Positions 33,652-42,006 of a stretch of 64,000 bases of DNA are shown here, piece after piece. The DNA comes from Victivallis vadensis. GTDB lineage: Bacteria; Verrucomicrobiota; Lentisphaeria; Victivallales; Victivallaceae. How positions within the stretch are numbered: position 1 is the stretch's first letter; each line of letters starts with the position of its first letter. Both the position numbers and the translations under genes were made by a program. The notes below the pieces were generated by a model. It ran no database searches. It was given only the letters and a program-made list of their open reading frames with translations, and had not been told where the DNA came from. Where the stretch lies: contig NZ_QEKH01000029.1 of assembly GCF_003096415.1 (NCBI RefSeq), positions 1-64,000 of the forward strand, written 5' to 3'.

Positions 33652-34764
33652 ATGAAAACCCCGGAAACCTCCCGCAACTTCACCCGCCGGCGCGATCCGG
33701 CAAGCGGCGCCGCAAGCCTGATCCTGACCGGACGGGTCGCCGCCTGCCAGCAGTCGTTCTATTTCGTCAATGACGGCTTTTCGGCGGATGGCCGTTACCT
33801 GTGGTTCTACTGCGCAAACCCGCCGTCGAAGGCCTACTGCCTCGGGCTGCTCGATTTTGAATCCGACCGGATGCACGTCTTCCCGGAAACTCAGTTTCTC
33901 GACGCCTCCCCCGCCGTAAAGCCGGAGACCGGAGAGGTCTGGTTCTTCAGCCGCACCGAACTGTGGAAACTCGCACCGCACCCGGAGGCCAGACCGGAAT
34001 ATGTGAACCGCCTCCCGGATGAGATCGTCCGGGGCCGCAATCCGGTGCGCGTCGCAACCCACATCACCTTTTCCCCCAGAGGCGACGCCATCTGCATCGA
34101 CGCCGGATTCGGCCGCGAGTGCTTTCTCGGCGAAATGCCGCTCGACGGCGGCCCCTGCAATATCTGGGAACGGATTCCGTTTTACGCGAACCATGCCCAG
34201 TTCTCCCCCGTCGATCCCGATGTGATCCTGTTCTGTCAGGACGGCTGCAACGACATCGTGACCGGCGAGTCCATCCCCTATACGCAGCGCATCTGGACCA
34301 TCCGCCGCAACGGCAAGGCCGCCGCCTTCTTCCCCGGCGAGGAAACTCCGATGCACGGCCACGAATGGTGGAGCGCCGACGGCAGATACATCTGGTTCGT
34401 CCACTACGGCCACGGCACCTTCAAGGCGGACCTGAACACTCATGAGTTGATTCGCGTCCGCCCCACCCCGCTGCCAATCTCCCACTCCCACGCCGACCGG
34501 ACCGACACGCTGCTCGCCACCGACATCTGCTGCGAAGAATGGGACCACATGAGCGTACTTTTCACCGACCTGACCAACGGGAAGGAGGTATTTCTGGTCA
34601 ATGCGATGCCGAAAATTCCGTACATCAAACGCAATTACCACTGTCATCCGCACCCGCATTTCAGCGTTTCCGACCGCTACATCACCTATACGACAACGCT
34701 CAACGAACAGGTCAACGTCGCCGTCGCCCCCGTCGCCCCGCTGCTTGACCGCACACGCGGCTGA
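33652..34764 (+). CDS. PL22-like (oligogalacturonate lyase-type) beta-propeller protein
   Basis: A 370-residue protein without a signal peptide, with repeated propeller blades (DGFSADGRYLWFYC, EWWSADGRYIWFVHYG, HFSVSDRYITYTT). His-rich motifs GHEWW, SHSHADRTD and CHPHPHF fit the metal/catalytic site of PL22 oligogalacturonate lyases. Such enzymes act in the cytoplasm on unsaturated digalacturonate. It sits between a pilin-like gene and a secreted GH5-like enzyme behind a GntR/LacI regulator. Assignment is by fold pattern; it may be a related propeller with another substrate. Confidence 0.6.
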   Translation: MKTPETSRNFTRRRDPASGAASLILTGRVAACQQSFYFVNDGFSADGRYLWFYCANPPSKAYCLGLLDFESDRMHVFPETQFLDASPAVKPETGEVWFFSRTELWKLAPHPEARPEYVNRLPDEIVRGRNPVRVATHITFSPRGDAICIDAGFGRECFLGEMPLDGGPCNIWERIPFYANHAQFSPVDPDVILFCQDGCNDIVTGESIPYTQRIWTIRRNGKAAAFFPGEETPMHGHEWWSADGRYIWFVHYGHGTFKADLNTHELIRVRPTPLPISHSHADRTDTLLATDICCEEWDHMSVLFTDLTNGKEVFLVNAMPKIPYIKRNYHCHPHPHFSVSDRYITYTTTLNEQVNVAVAPVAPLLDRTRG

Positions 34765-34775
34765 CCGCGGGACTT

Positions 34776-34940
34776 TGCCTCCGGCGGCCGGGGGGCGAAG
34801 CGCCCTTGCCACCGGAGGTAACTTGTGCGCTACTGCGCCCAGCTACCGGAGCCTGATTGCAAATCAGGCCGCGTAGCGCACAAGGTCTGGAGGCCGTAAG
34901 GCCGCAAGACCCGCCTGCCGCGAAAGCGGCATGGCTTCCC
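34776..34940. repeat. dispersed structured intergenic element A, copy 2
   Basis: Same layout as the copy at 25499: CCTCCGGCGGCCGGGGG head, outer 12-bp perfect stem CTTGTGCGCTAC (34822-34833) / GTAGCGCACAAG (34873-34884), inner hairpin CCTGATT-GCA-AATCAGG (34852-34868), tail ending GGCATGGCTTCCC. It begins 12 bp after the preceding stop codon. It lacks tRNA T-arm features. Confidence 0.8.
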
Positions 34941-34984
34941 GATGACCCGGATTTTTGACAGACAACAGCGAAAGGAACAACGAT

Positions 34985-36940
34985 ATGCGTATTTTCTCTA
35001 CCCATCTGTTAGGCGGGCTGATGCTCGCCGCGACGCTCGCCGCCGCGGCGGCGGAACCGGTTCCATTGAAGGCGCAGGGCGACAATTTCGTCGATCCCGC
35101 CGGCAAGCCCGTGAAACTCTGGGGCATCAACCTCGTCGCGTTCTACCCGGACCGCCCGACGGCGGCGGCGACCGCGAAAAACCTCGCGTCGCTCGGCATC
35201 AACTGCGCCCGCCCCCACCACATGCTGCGTCCTTCCGGCGACTGGAATCCCGGCATGGCCAGCGGCGCGCTGATGGATTACCGCAGCGATTCGATGACCC
35301 CCGCCCCCGAAGCGTGGGACCGGTTCTTTTTCCTGACGAACGAACTGCGCAAAAACGGCATTTACCTGCTGCTTTCCGTCGGCGACACCCGCCATTACCG
35401 CCCGGACGACGTGAAGGTGCTCGACGGCGGCGAAGCGGACAACCTCGCGTGGCGGAAATCCGTCGAGGAGATGAACCGACGCCACTGGAAAGAGGCGATC
35501 GACGCCCGCAAAATGATGCCGCTCTTCGACGAACGCGCCGCCCGCGTGGTCGAAAACTACGCCCGGCGGCTGCTCACCGCGGTCAATCCCTATTCCGGCC
35601 GCAAATTCGCCGACGATCCGCAACTGCTGACCGTCGAACTCCTGAATGAATTTGCGCTCGACTATGTGGTGATCTGCAACAACCGCCTGCCGGAGTACCA
35701 GCACCGTGAACTCACCGCCCAATGGGAGGCCTACCTGAAAAAACACGGCACAGCCCCCTGCGACTTCTACACCGTCAGAGCGCCGGAACAGGTCAGGCTG
35801 CGCGCCGATTTCATGCGCGAAGCCCAGACCCGCTATTTCCGGCGGCTGGAGAAAGTGATCCGCGAGTGCGGCTACCGCGGCTCCATCCTCTTTTCCAACC
35901 TGTGGGAAGGCGAACCCGCCGCCCGCCTCAACGCCGAACTCAACGGCTCCATCGAGGATCACTGTTACGCCGACCCGCGCGTCTACCTCGATCCGAAGGA
36001 TTTCGTCCATCAGAAAACCCTCACCAAAGTCGCCGGCAAGCCCTATATCCTCGGCGAATTCAACCACAGCGAGGGAGGCCGCGACCTCGACGACCAGAAG
36101 CGGAAACGCGCGATGCTGCCGCTGGCCGCCGCCGCCAACGCCGCGTTTCAGGAGTGGTCCGGCATCGTCTGGTTCGCCTGGTGTCACGGCGGCGGCGCGG
36201 TCGGCTCCGACGGCTGGGCCAGACGCGAGGGGCGCGTCTCCTCGCTCGGCAACCTCGTCGAAGACGGCATGACCCTCGACCACCTGCGCACCGCCGGGCT
36301 GCTGTTCAAAAACGGCATGGTCCGCCCCAGTGCTTCCCCCGTCCGCCGGCACCTCGACGACATCCCGCCGGTCCGCGACTATCACGGGCTGATGCGCGGC
36401 CGGACCGGCTACAAACCCGGCTGGCAGAGCATCCACGCCATCCATAAGGTATTCGGCAAACCAACTCCCGCCGCCGACGCCGCCGCGATGAACAGGATTT
36501 CAACGGAAAACCCGCCGGAGCCGCTCGTTTCCGACACCGGCGAAATCATCCGGGATTTGAAGCGGCGTCAACTGCTGGTGAAAACACCGTTCGCCAACGG
36601 TTTCGGCGGCGAATCCGGCGAATCCGGCTCCGTCGCGCTGCCGGTGCTCGGTTACCGGGGCCAGCCCGGTTTCGTGACCTTCCTGCTGGTCAGCGCCGAC
36701 GGCCGCAGCCTCACGCAAAGCGAATCGCTGCTGCTGAGCCGCACCACCCTCGACGCGCAGGGCAAGGAGGCTGACGACGGCGTTTTCACCCTGACCGGCC
36801 TCTCCGGCGACTTTTGGACAGGACGGATCACCCGTCCCCGCGAAGCCGCCGGCAAAACCGTGACGCTCCGCCGCAGCAATGGAATCTGGGAACTGCCGGC
36901 AGCCGGCTGGCATGAAATCGAACTTACCGCAACCGACTGA
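34985..36940 (+). CDS. secreted GH5-like glycoside hydrolase
   Basis: A 651-residue protein. The start at 34985 begins a clear signal peptide (MRIFSTHLLGGLMLAATLAAA) and has AAAGGA upstream; a slightly longer reading is less likely. The barrel contains VKLWGINLVAFYPD, VELLNEFALDY (likely acid/base Glu222) and YILGEFNHSE (likely nucleophile Glu358), typical of GH5-like retaining enzymes. The last 160 residues look like a beta-sandwich. Probably acts on a beta-linked plant or mucin polysaccharide; substrate not visible. Confidence 0.78.
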   Translation: MRIFSTHLLGGLMLAATLAAAAAEPVPLKAQGDNFVDPAGKPVKLWGINLVAFYPDRPTAAATAKNLASLGINCARPHHMLRPSGDWNPGMASGALMDYRSDSMTPAPEAWDRFFFLTNELRKNGIYLLLSVGDTRHYRPDDVKVLDGGEADNLAWRKSVEEMNRRHWKEAIDARKMMPLFDERAARVVENYARRLLTAVNPYSGRKFADDPQLLTVELLNEFALDYVVICNNRLPEYQHRELTAQWEAYLKKHGTAPCDFYTVRAPEQVRLRADFMREAQTRYFRRLEKVIRECGYRGSILFSNLWEGEPAARLNAELNGSIEDHCYADPRVYLDPKDFVHQKTLTKVAGKPYILGEFNHSEGGRDLDDQKRKRAMLPLAAAANAAFQEWSGIVWFAWCHGGGAVGSDGWARREGRVSSLGNLVEDGMTLDHLRTAGLLFKNGMVRPSASPVRRHLDDIPPVRDYHGLMRGRTGYKPGWQSIHAIHKVFGKPTPAADAAAMNRISTENPPEPLVSDTGEIIRDLKRRQLLVKTPFANGFGGESGESGSVALPVLGYRGQPGFVTFLLVSADGRSLTQSESLLLSRTTLDAQGKEADDGVFTLTGLSGDFWTGRITRPREAAGKTVTLRRSNGIWELPAAGWHEIELTATD

Positions 36941-36976
36941 AAGAAACCGCGGCCGTAAAAAAGCAGCGACGCAACC

Positions 36977-37022
36977 TTGGAGTGCGGAGATTCATCTCCG
37001 CTTTCTAAAGACGCTTCGCGTC
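36977..37022. repeat. REP-like element B, copy 2
   Basis: TTGGAGTGCGGAGA precedes hairpin GCGGAGA-TTCA-TCTCCGC (36984-37001), then GACGC-TTC-GCGTC (about 37010-37022). It lies between convergent genes and abuts the stop of the WecA-like gene, where it may serve as a transcript end. Confidence 0.65.
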
Positions 37023-37028
37023 AGGGAA

Positions 37029-39017
37029 TTATGCCTCCGGCTTTTTCGTGCTCAGACAGGCCGGTTCCGCAGCGCTTGCCGAAACGGCGGTCGACGGCAC
37101 GATCTGGCCCGGCACGAAATCCCGGTGTTCCGCAATCGGGCAGAACATCGAAGGATCACTGCTCTCCGCCAGACAGAACTTCGTGATTTCGATCTTATGC
37201 TCCCGGCAGAACGCGGAAAGGCGGTCCACCTTCTCCCGCGAAGCGAGGTCGGTGGCGATGATCACCTTGTCGAACGGAGTTTTCCGGTAAATTTCCTCTA
37301 AATCCTGAACGCCGCCCATCACCTTGACGCCGTAGACGTAGAAGCCCTGCAGCGCCGGATCGTCGTCGAGCATCCCGACCAGCTCCTCCGGCCGCTCTCC
37401 CCACGCGTGGCTAAACAGATAACCGATGTAGAGCCGGCAGTTCAGCCCTCCGCCGTACACCAGCGTTTTCAGCACCCGGTCCACCGGCTGGTATTGCAGA
37501 TAGAGTTTCCGGAACAGGAAGTTCTCCGCGTAATTCAGCATGAAACGCTCCAGCTCGACCAGTACGATATTGAACAACACGAACAACATCGCCCCGCTGA
37601 CGAACCGGGTGTGATTCGTGCCGTAATCATTCACCAGATAAGGGAATTTGAACACGTACAACAACAGAATCGACACCACCGATCCCATCCCCAGCATGAT
37701 CGCCAGATGCCAGTAGTTGTACAATCCGGCCCGCAGCCAGTAGACCCGGTAGGTCTTGGAGCAGCACAGTGTCACCGCCACCGGCACGAAGAAAAACAAA
37801 AACAACTGGAACGTCGGCAGCGTCCGGGTCATGAAAAAGCAACTGACCAGCGCCGAACAGGTCACGATCAGAAAGTCGATGAACGGATGCGTCATCGTCA
37901 TCAGCACCCCCCGGTGCGGCTTCGACAAACCGCGCTTGATCAGCTCCGCCGAGTCGTAAAGCTCCACCACCGCCAGGCGGCGCACGCAGATCACCACCGC
38001 CACGAGCAGGATCATATACGCGATCGCCGGAGCCGAATCCCGCAGCAGCAGGAACGCCAGCGCCACCGCGGAAAAGAGGCAGGCCAGCAGATACATCATC
38101 AGCGCCACCGTGGTCTGCTTGCGGGTCTGCCGCAGCAGCCGGTGGTGCAGGTGATCCTGGTCGCCGTCCATGATGCCGCCCGCCTCCGGATTCAGCAGCT
38201 TGCGCGTACTGCGCCGCCAGATCGCCAGACAGACGTCGAAAAGCGGCACGCCGACCGCCAGCAGCGGCAGCAAAAGCGAGGTGAACGTCACCACCCGGTC
38301 AATGGTGGAAAGCCCGATCACCGCGAAAATCAGCCCGATGAACGTGCTCCCGGTATCGCCGAGAAAAATTCTGGCCGGATGAAAATTGTACCGCAGAAAA
38401 CCGAGACAGGCCCCGGCCATGATCAACATGCAGACCGCTCCGGCCGGATTCCCGCCGCCGATCAGGAACCAGATCGCCATGCAACAGGATGAAACAATAG
38501 CCAAACCGGCGGCCAGCCCGTCCAGCCCATCGATCAGGTTGAAGGCGTTGATGATCCCGATCACCCACACCGCGCACAGAATCAATGACACGAACCACGG
38601 CAGCTCGATCCCGCAGACCACGTAACGCAATTCATCCCCGCTGAACCAGATGATTCCGGCCACCAGAATCTGCACCAGCAGCTTGACCATCGATTTCAGC
38701 TCAAACCGGTCATCCAGCATTCCCAGAATGCCCAGCACCGTTGCCGGAACCGCCAGACGCGCGAACAGCTTCATGCCGCCTTCAGCCAGTTTACTGTCCA
38801 GCGCGAAAAAGAACAAAGTGATGAAAAACGCCAGAATCACCGCAATCCCGCCGCCGCGCGGGATGGGTTTGGCATGGATATGGCGGCCGCCCGGTTTATC
38901 GATGTAGCCGAGTTTCGGCAGCAGCCGGATACAGATGCCGGTAAATACCAGCGACAGGAACAGCGCCATCACCGGAAAGATGAACAGTCCGGCATAATGT
39001 TCGAAAAAGCTCAGCAT
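37029..39017 (-). CDS. WecA/MraY-type polyprenyl-phosphate sugar-1-P transferase fused to a membrane-linked nucleotide-binding domain
   Basis: A 662-residue protein. The N-terminal ~330 residues are a WecA-like membrane transferase: GGRHIHAKPIPRGGG, NAFNLIDGLDGLAAG, FHPARIFLGDTGSTF and DQDHLHHRLLRQ motifs. It would attach a sugar phosphate to undecaprenyl phosphate to start surface polysaccharide synthesis. The C-terminal half adds about four more membrane segments and a Rossmann-like domain (LVYGGGLNCRLYIGYLF, GVKVMGGVQDLEEIY, FDKVIIATDL) like the N-terminal part of PglF/WbaP-type proteins. This fusion is not the usual WecA layout. Divergent from a Wzz-like gene. Confidence 0.8.
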   Translation of the reverse strand: MLSFFEHYAGLFIFPVMALFLSLVFTGICIRLLPKLGYIDKPGGRHIHAKPIPRGGGIAVILAFFITLFFFALDSKLAEGGMKLFARLAVPATVLGILGMLDDRFELKSMVKLLVQILVAGIIWFSGDELRYVVCGIELPWFVSLILCAVWVIGIINAFNLIDGLDGLAAGLAIVSSCCMAIWFLIGGGNPAGAVCMLIMAGACLGFLRYNFHPARIFLGDTGSTFIGLIFAVIGLSTIDRVVTFTSLLLPLLAVGVPLFDVCLAIWRRSTRKLLNPEAGGIMDGDQDHLHHRLLRQTRKQTTVALMMYLLACLFSAVALAFLLLRDSAPAIAYMILLVAVVICVRRLAVVELYDSAELIKRGLSKPHRGVLMTMTHPFIDFLIVTCSALVSCFFMTRTLPTFQLFLFFFVPVAVTLCCSKTYRVYWLRAGLYNYWHLAIMLGMGSVVSILLLYVFKFPYLVNDYGTNHTRFVSGAMLFVLFNIVLVELERFMLNYAENFLFRKLYLQYQPVDRVLKTLVYGGGLNCRLYIGYLFSHAWGERPEELVGMLDDDPALQGFYVYGVKVMGGVQDLEEIYRKTPFDKVIIATDLASREKVDRLSAFCREHKIEITKFCLAESSDPSMFCPIAEHRDFVPGQIVPSTAVSASAAEPACLSTKKPEA

Positions 39018-39228
39018 AATTTCTTATTTATTCCGGGAAACGGCGGCATTTATGAAAAACCACCTCCCGGCTGACGGCGAAACCGTCCCTTCCCCTAAAC
39101 GTTTCGTTTCAGCGTTATGATTTGCAGACGCGTTACAATATATTGCCATTCGCGGCTCAAGTCAAGTTGAATCGTTCCTCGCCCTGCCGTATTGCGCTTT
39201 TTTCTCCGCCCCCATCCCGGCCCGCCGG

Positions 39229-39256
39229 TTGCAAAAGTCCGTTCGGGTGTTATATT
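39229..39256 (+). promoter_or_regulatory. sigma-70-like promoter of the Wzz-like gene
   Basis: TTGCAA (39229-39234), 16-bp spacer, TATATT (39251-39256), about 57 bp before the TTG start at 39313. Confidence 0.55.
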
Positions 39257-39312
39257 AAATGGATATCGAATTTGTATTTCAACGGCTATTGCAAACACTT
39301 TGAGGTATCATT

Positions 39313-40809
39313 TTGGCACAGACAGAGAAGCTCATCACTCCCGCTTACATCTTCGACTTCCTCAAGCGGAAGCGGCACCGGATCCTCTTTACGGCAATCA
39401 TCAGTTTCTGCGTACTGTTCCTGATCTGTCTGCTGGCATTGTTATTGTTGCCCTCCGACCGGGTCTTTTCCCAGAAAATCCGCATTCAGCTCAACAGTAC
39501 CAACAACGGCAGCACCATCACCTATCCGAGCGGCAAGACCTTCAACCAGCTCGATATCATCAGTCCGGCAGTGCTCAAGCAGGTCTACACCGATCAGAAC
39601 CTCGCCTCGGTCATTCCGTTCGACAAGTTCCAGAATCTGTTCTCCATCGTCAGCTATTCCCGGAAACTGGCGCTGCTGGATGCCGACTTCGACCAGAAGT
39701 TGGCCAAACGCAACCTCTCCGTCGTCGATCTCAACCGGCTGGAAGCCTCTTATAATAAGAAATTGGCGGCACTGGACAAATCGACTTACCGGATCAATAT
39801 GGAGCCGAGCATCCACCTGACCAATGAGAAATCCGTCCAGATTCTCGCCGCCATCCCGCAGACCTGGATGACCCTGTACCGGAAGATGGAAGGCGACAAG
39901 CTCCCGCAGACCGACTTCGACACCAATTTTGAAAAGAAACTGCGCACCGAACTTCAGACCAGCCGCCTGATCGCGCTCGACCGCGCCACCTACTACAACG
40001 ATCAGCTGCTGAAGCTGTGCGGCACCCTGCAGCCGCTGCTGGAAAACCGCAACATCAGCCTCGCCTCCGGCGAATATCTCAGCGATCTGGTCGAATCGCT
40101 GCAGTGCATCCGCAAATATCAGCTTGACCTGCTGCGCCAGATGATACTGACCAGCAGCAATCTGCGCAGCGATCTCGACCTTTATTTCATCAAGAGCCAG
40201 ATTCAGTATCTGGAGCAGGAGCTTACTTCGCGCCGGGCGCAATACGACAGCATCGGCAAATCGCTTTCCATTGTGCAGGCGCCTTCCCGGAGCGCAGCTG
40301 CGGCCAAAGCGGACGGAGGCCCCCAGCAGATCAGCCTTGATTCGACCGTCTTCACTCAGATTGCCGATCTGGTGCGCAGCGACGCCAGCAACGAGACCCG
40401 CCGGAAGCTGGCCGACCTGAATGTAACCATCGGTCAGGATATCGCCCGCCTTCAGGCCCGGCTGCAGTATTACCAGCAGATGCTCAGCGATCTGGAACGC
40501 TCCAAGAACACCGCGGGTAATGTCGAGCTGTTCAATCAGGAGTTTGTGAAGATGGTGAACAACCTGATCGCCACCAGCGCCAAGATCAGCAGCTTCAAGC
40601 AGCTGCTCACCAGGGACTATCTCTCCAATCTTGAGTTCTACAGCCCGACCAGCCAGGTTTCGCTGCTGAAGGCCCGTCTGGTCTCCCCGCTGAAGCTGAT
40701 CGTATTCACATTCGGAATCTGGGTTCTCTTCAACCTGCTTCTGATCGCGATCGATTTCGCCCGCGATTTCTACACGGGCCGCGACGACAACTCCCCGCAG
40801 GAAGCATAA
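39313..40809 (+). CDS. Wzz/GumC-like polysaccharide chain-length protein
   Basis: A 498-residue protein with a cytoplasmic start, TM1 at about 25-47, a long periplasmic helical/coiled-coil region, and TM2 at about 455-477, the topology of Wzz-type co-polymerases. No tyrosine-kinase domain is attached. Start TTG at 39313 is chosen because GAGG lies 7 nt upstream. Beside the WecA-like fusion it likely sets the chain length of a surface polysaccharide; no other exopolysaccharide genes are in the window. Confidence 0.65.
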   Translation: MAQTEKLITPAYIFDFLKRKRHRILFTAIISFCVLFLICLLALLLLPSDRVFSQKIRIQLNSTNNGSTITYPSGKTFNQLDIISPAVLKQVYTDQNLASVIPFDKFQNLFSIVSYSRKLALLDADFDQKLAKRNLSVVDLNRLEASYNKKLAALDKSTYRINMEPSIHLTNEKSVQILAAIPQTWMTLYRKMEGDKLPQTDFDTNFEKKLRTELQTSRLIALDRATYYNDQLLKLCGTLQPLLENRNISLASGEYLSDLVESLQCIRKYQLDLLRQMILTSSNLRSDLDLYFIKSQIQYLEQELTSRRAQYDSIGKSLSIVQAPSRSAAAAKADGGPQQISLDSTVFTQIADLVRSDASNETRRKLADLNVTIGQDIARLQARLQYYQQMLSDLERSKNTAGNVELFNQEFVKMVNNLIATSAKISSFKQLLTRDYLSNLEFYSPTSQVSLLKARLVSPLKLIVFTFGIWVLFNLLLIAIDFARDFYTGRDDNSPQEA

Positions 40810-40850
40810 CCCTCAATCAACGGCTCCAGAGGGCGGCGAAACAAAACATC

Positions 40851-41792
40851 ATGAAACGCCAGTCAGGCTCCGTTCAACGCTCTGCGGGCGGCAGGTTGGC
40901 ATGCGAATCCTCTTTCCACCGTCGACCGACCACGCCCCCGTACCGCACCGTCCCCAACCCGGCGGCGGCGCCTTGCCGGACGCGGGGAGCGCGGCACGAG
41001 GCGGACACGCCCCCCGCATACCGCCGTTCGAGGCCGTTCACCCTCATTGAGCTGCTCGTGGTCGTGGCGATCATCGCGGTTCTGGCGGGGATGCTGCTGC
41101 CCGCGCTGAACCAGGCCCGCGAAAAGGCGAAAGGGATCAAGTGCCTCGGCAACCTGAAACAGATCGGCACCGCAAACCAACTGTACGCCGACGATCACGA
41201 CGACCTTTTCGTGCCCTACACCACCAGTACCGGGATGGCGGGCGCCGGGGACTACTGGCTGGGCGAGAAACTCGACTCCGAATACTTCGACCTGACGACC
41301 AGCCCGCTGCTCGGCCCCTACTACGGCAACGCGAAATACCTGACCGTCTGTCCGGGGGCGGTTCTCGAAGGCGATCCAACCCATGTGAAGGGGGGCGGCT
41401 ACGGCTATAACGGCAAGTGGCTCGGACGCCACGGCAGCAGTTCCTCGCCGCCGGTCACGTTCAAGCGTTCCACGATGCGGGCGGTTTCGACGACCGCCGC
41501 CTTTGCGGACTGCGCCAACCACGGCAGGACCAACACCAAGCCGCTGGCTTATTCGCCCTACCTCGACCCCAAAGTGCATCCGGACGGGGACCGCACCAGA
41601 TACGGTTCCACCCACTTCCGTCACGGCGGGATGGCCGGTATTGCGTGGCTGGACGGGCACAGTTCTTCCGAACCGGTCGGCAGCCTGAATCCGGAACCCG
41701 GCAAATCGGATAAAATCGGCTGGCTCGGCGCCGAGGACGAGGACTTCTACAACCCGATGCGGCGCAGCGACCGGATCGATCCGGCGGATTGA
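40851..41792 (+). CDS. pilin-like (DUF1559-type) protein with long leader
   Basis: A 313-residue reading frame. The [20 protein letters not shown] helix begins only at about residue 63, after an Arg/Pro-rich leader encoded by element C DNA; -1 is Pro. This leader is far longer than usual class III signals, and the RBS before the ATG at 40851 is poor, so the true start is uncertain. The body has [17 protein letters not shown] and [18 protein letters not shown]. It is a close paralogue of the gene at 42007, on the other side of the cobalamin riboswitch. Confidence 0.75.
   Translation: MKRQSGSVQRSAGGRLACESSFHRRPTTPPYRTVPNPAAAPCRTRGARHEADTPPAYRRSRPFTLIELLVVVAIIAVLAGMLLPALNQAREKAKGIKCLGNLKQIGTANQLYADDHDDLFVPYTTSTGMAGAGDYWLGEKLDSEYFDLTTSPLLGPYYGNAKYLTVCPGAVLEGDPTHVKGGGYGYNGKWLGRHGSSSSPPVTFKRSTMRAVSTTAAFADCANHGRTNTKPLAYSPYLDPKVHPDGDRTRYGSTHFRHGGMAGIAWLDGHSSSEPVGSLNPEPGKSDKIGWLGAEDEDFYNPMRRSDRIDPAD
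40941..41045 (+). repeat. element C, pilin-leader copy 2
   Basis: CCCAACCCGGCGGCGG-CCTTGCCGG core (40955-40979), then GGCGGACACGCCCCCCG and CCGCCGTTCGAGGCCG directly before the FTLIEL codons. It aligns with 32824-32925 in the other pilin-like gene and in the same reading frame. Confidence 0.65.
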
Positions 41793-41815
41793 GCGTTTTT
41801 TCCGGCATTTTTCCT

Positions 41816-41845
41816 TTGTAAAACCGGGTTCCGGCAGTATATTAT
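41816..41845 (+). promoter_or_regulatory. promoter of the cobalamin operon
   Basis: TTGTAA (41816-41821), 18-bp spacer, TATTAT (41840-41845), placing the transcript start just before the riboswitch. Confidence 0.45.
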
Positions 41846-41849
41846 AAGT

Positions 41850-41935
41850 CCTCAAGGACCACAGCAGGTGAATCATGGTGAAATTCCGTGGCTGTCGCGC
41901 AACCGTATAGTCGGATCCCGCGCTGAGGTCGAATT
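41850..41935 (+). ncRNA. cobalamin riboswitch
   Basis: The conserved core is readable: AGGTGAAT, then GGTGAAATTCC, then GCTGTCGCGCAACCGTA (about 41866-41908), matching the B12-box order of adenosylcobalamin riboswitches. ACAGC before the core pairs with GCTGT after it. It lies between a promoter and the first gene of the operon, so adenosylcobalamin should lower expression of the whole run. 3' boundary and expression platform are not resolved; no obvious terminator precedes 42007, so translational control is likely. Confidence 0.8.
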
Positions 41936-42006
41936 TTCAACCGATTCCGGCGCAAAGCGAACGCCGGGATTCCAAATTGTGCGCGCAACACAAGAAGGAA
42001 AAGACC

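Noticed and set aside
34822-34884. tRNA-Cys-like gene (anticodon arm CCTGA-TTGCAAA-TCAGG)
   Set aside because: No T-arm GGTTCGA motif, acceptor stem pairing or CCA region fits; the other copy has a different loop in the same frame. Treated as part of element A.
36977-37025. CRISPR-like or IS end at the palindromic repeat
   Set aside because: Only short palindromes, no spacer array, no transposase and no target-site duplication.
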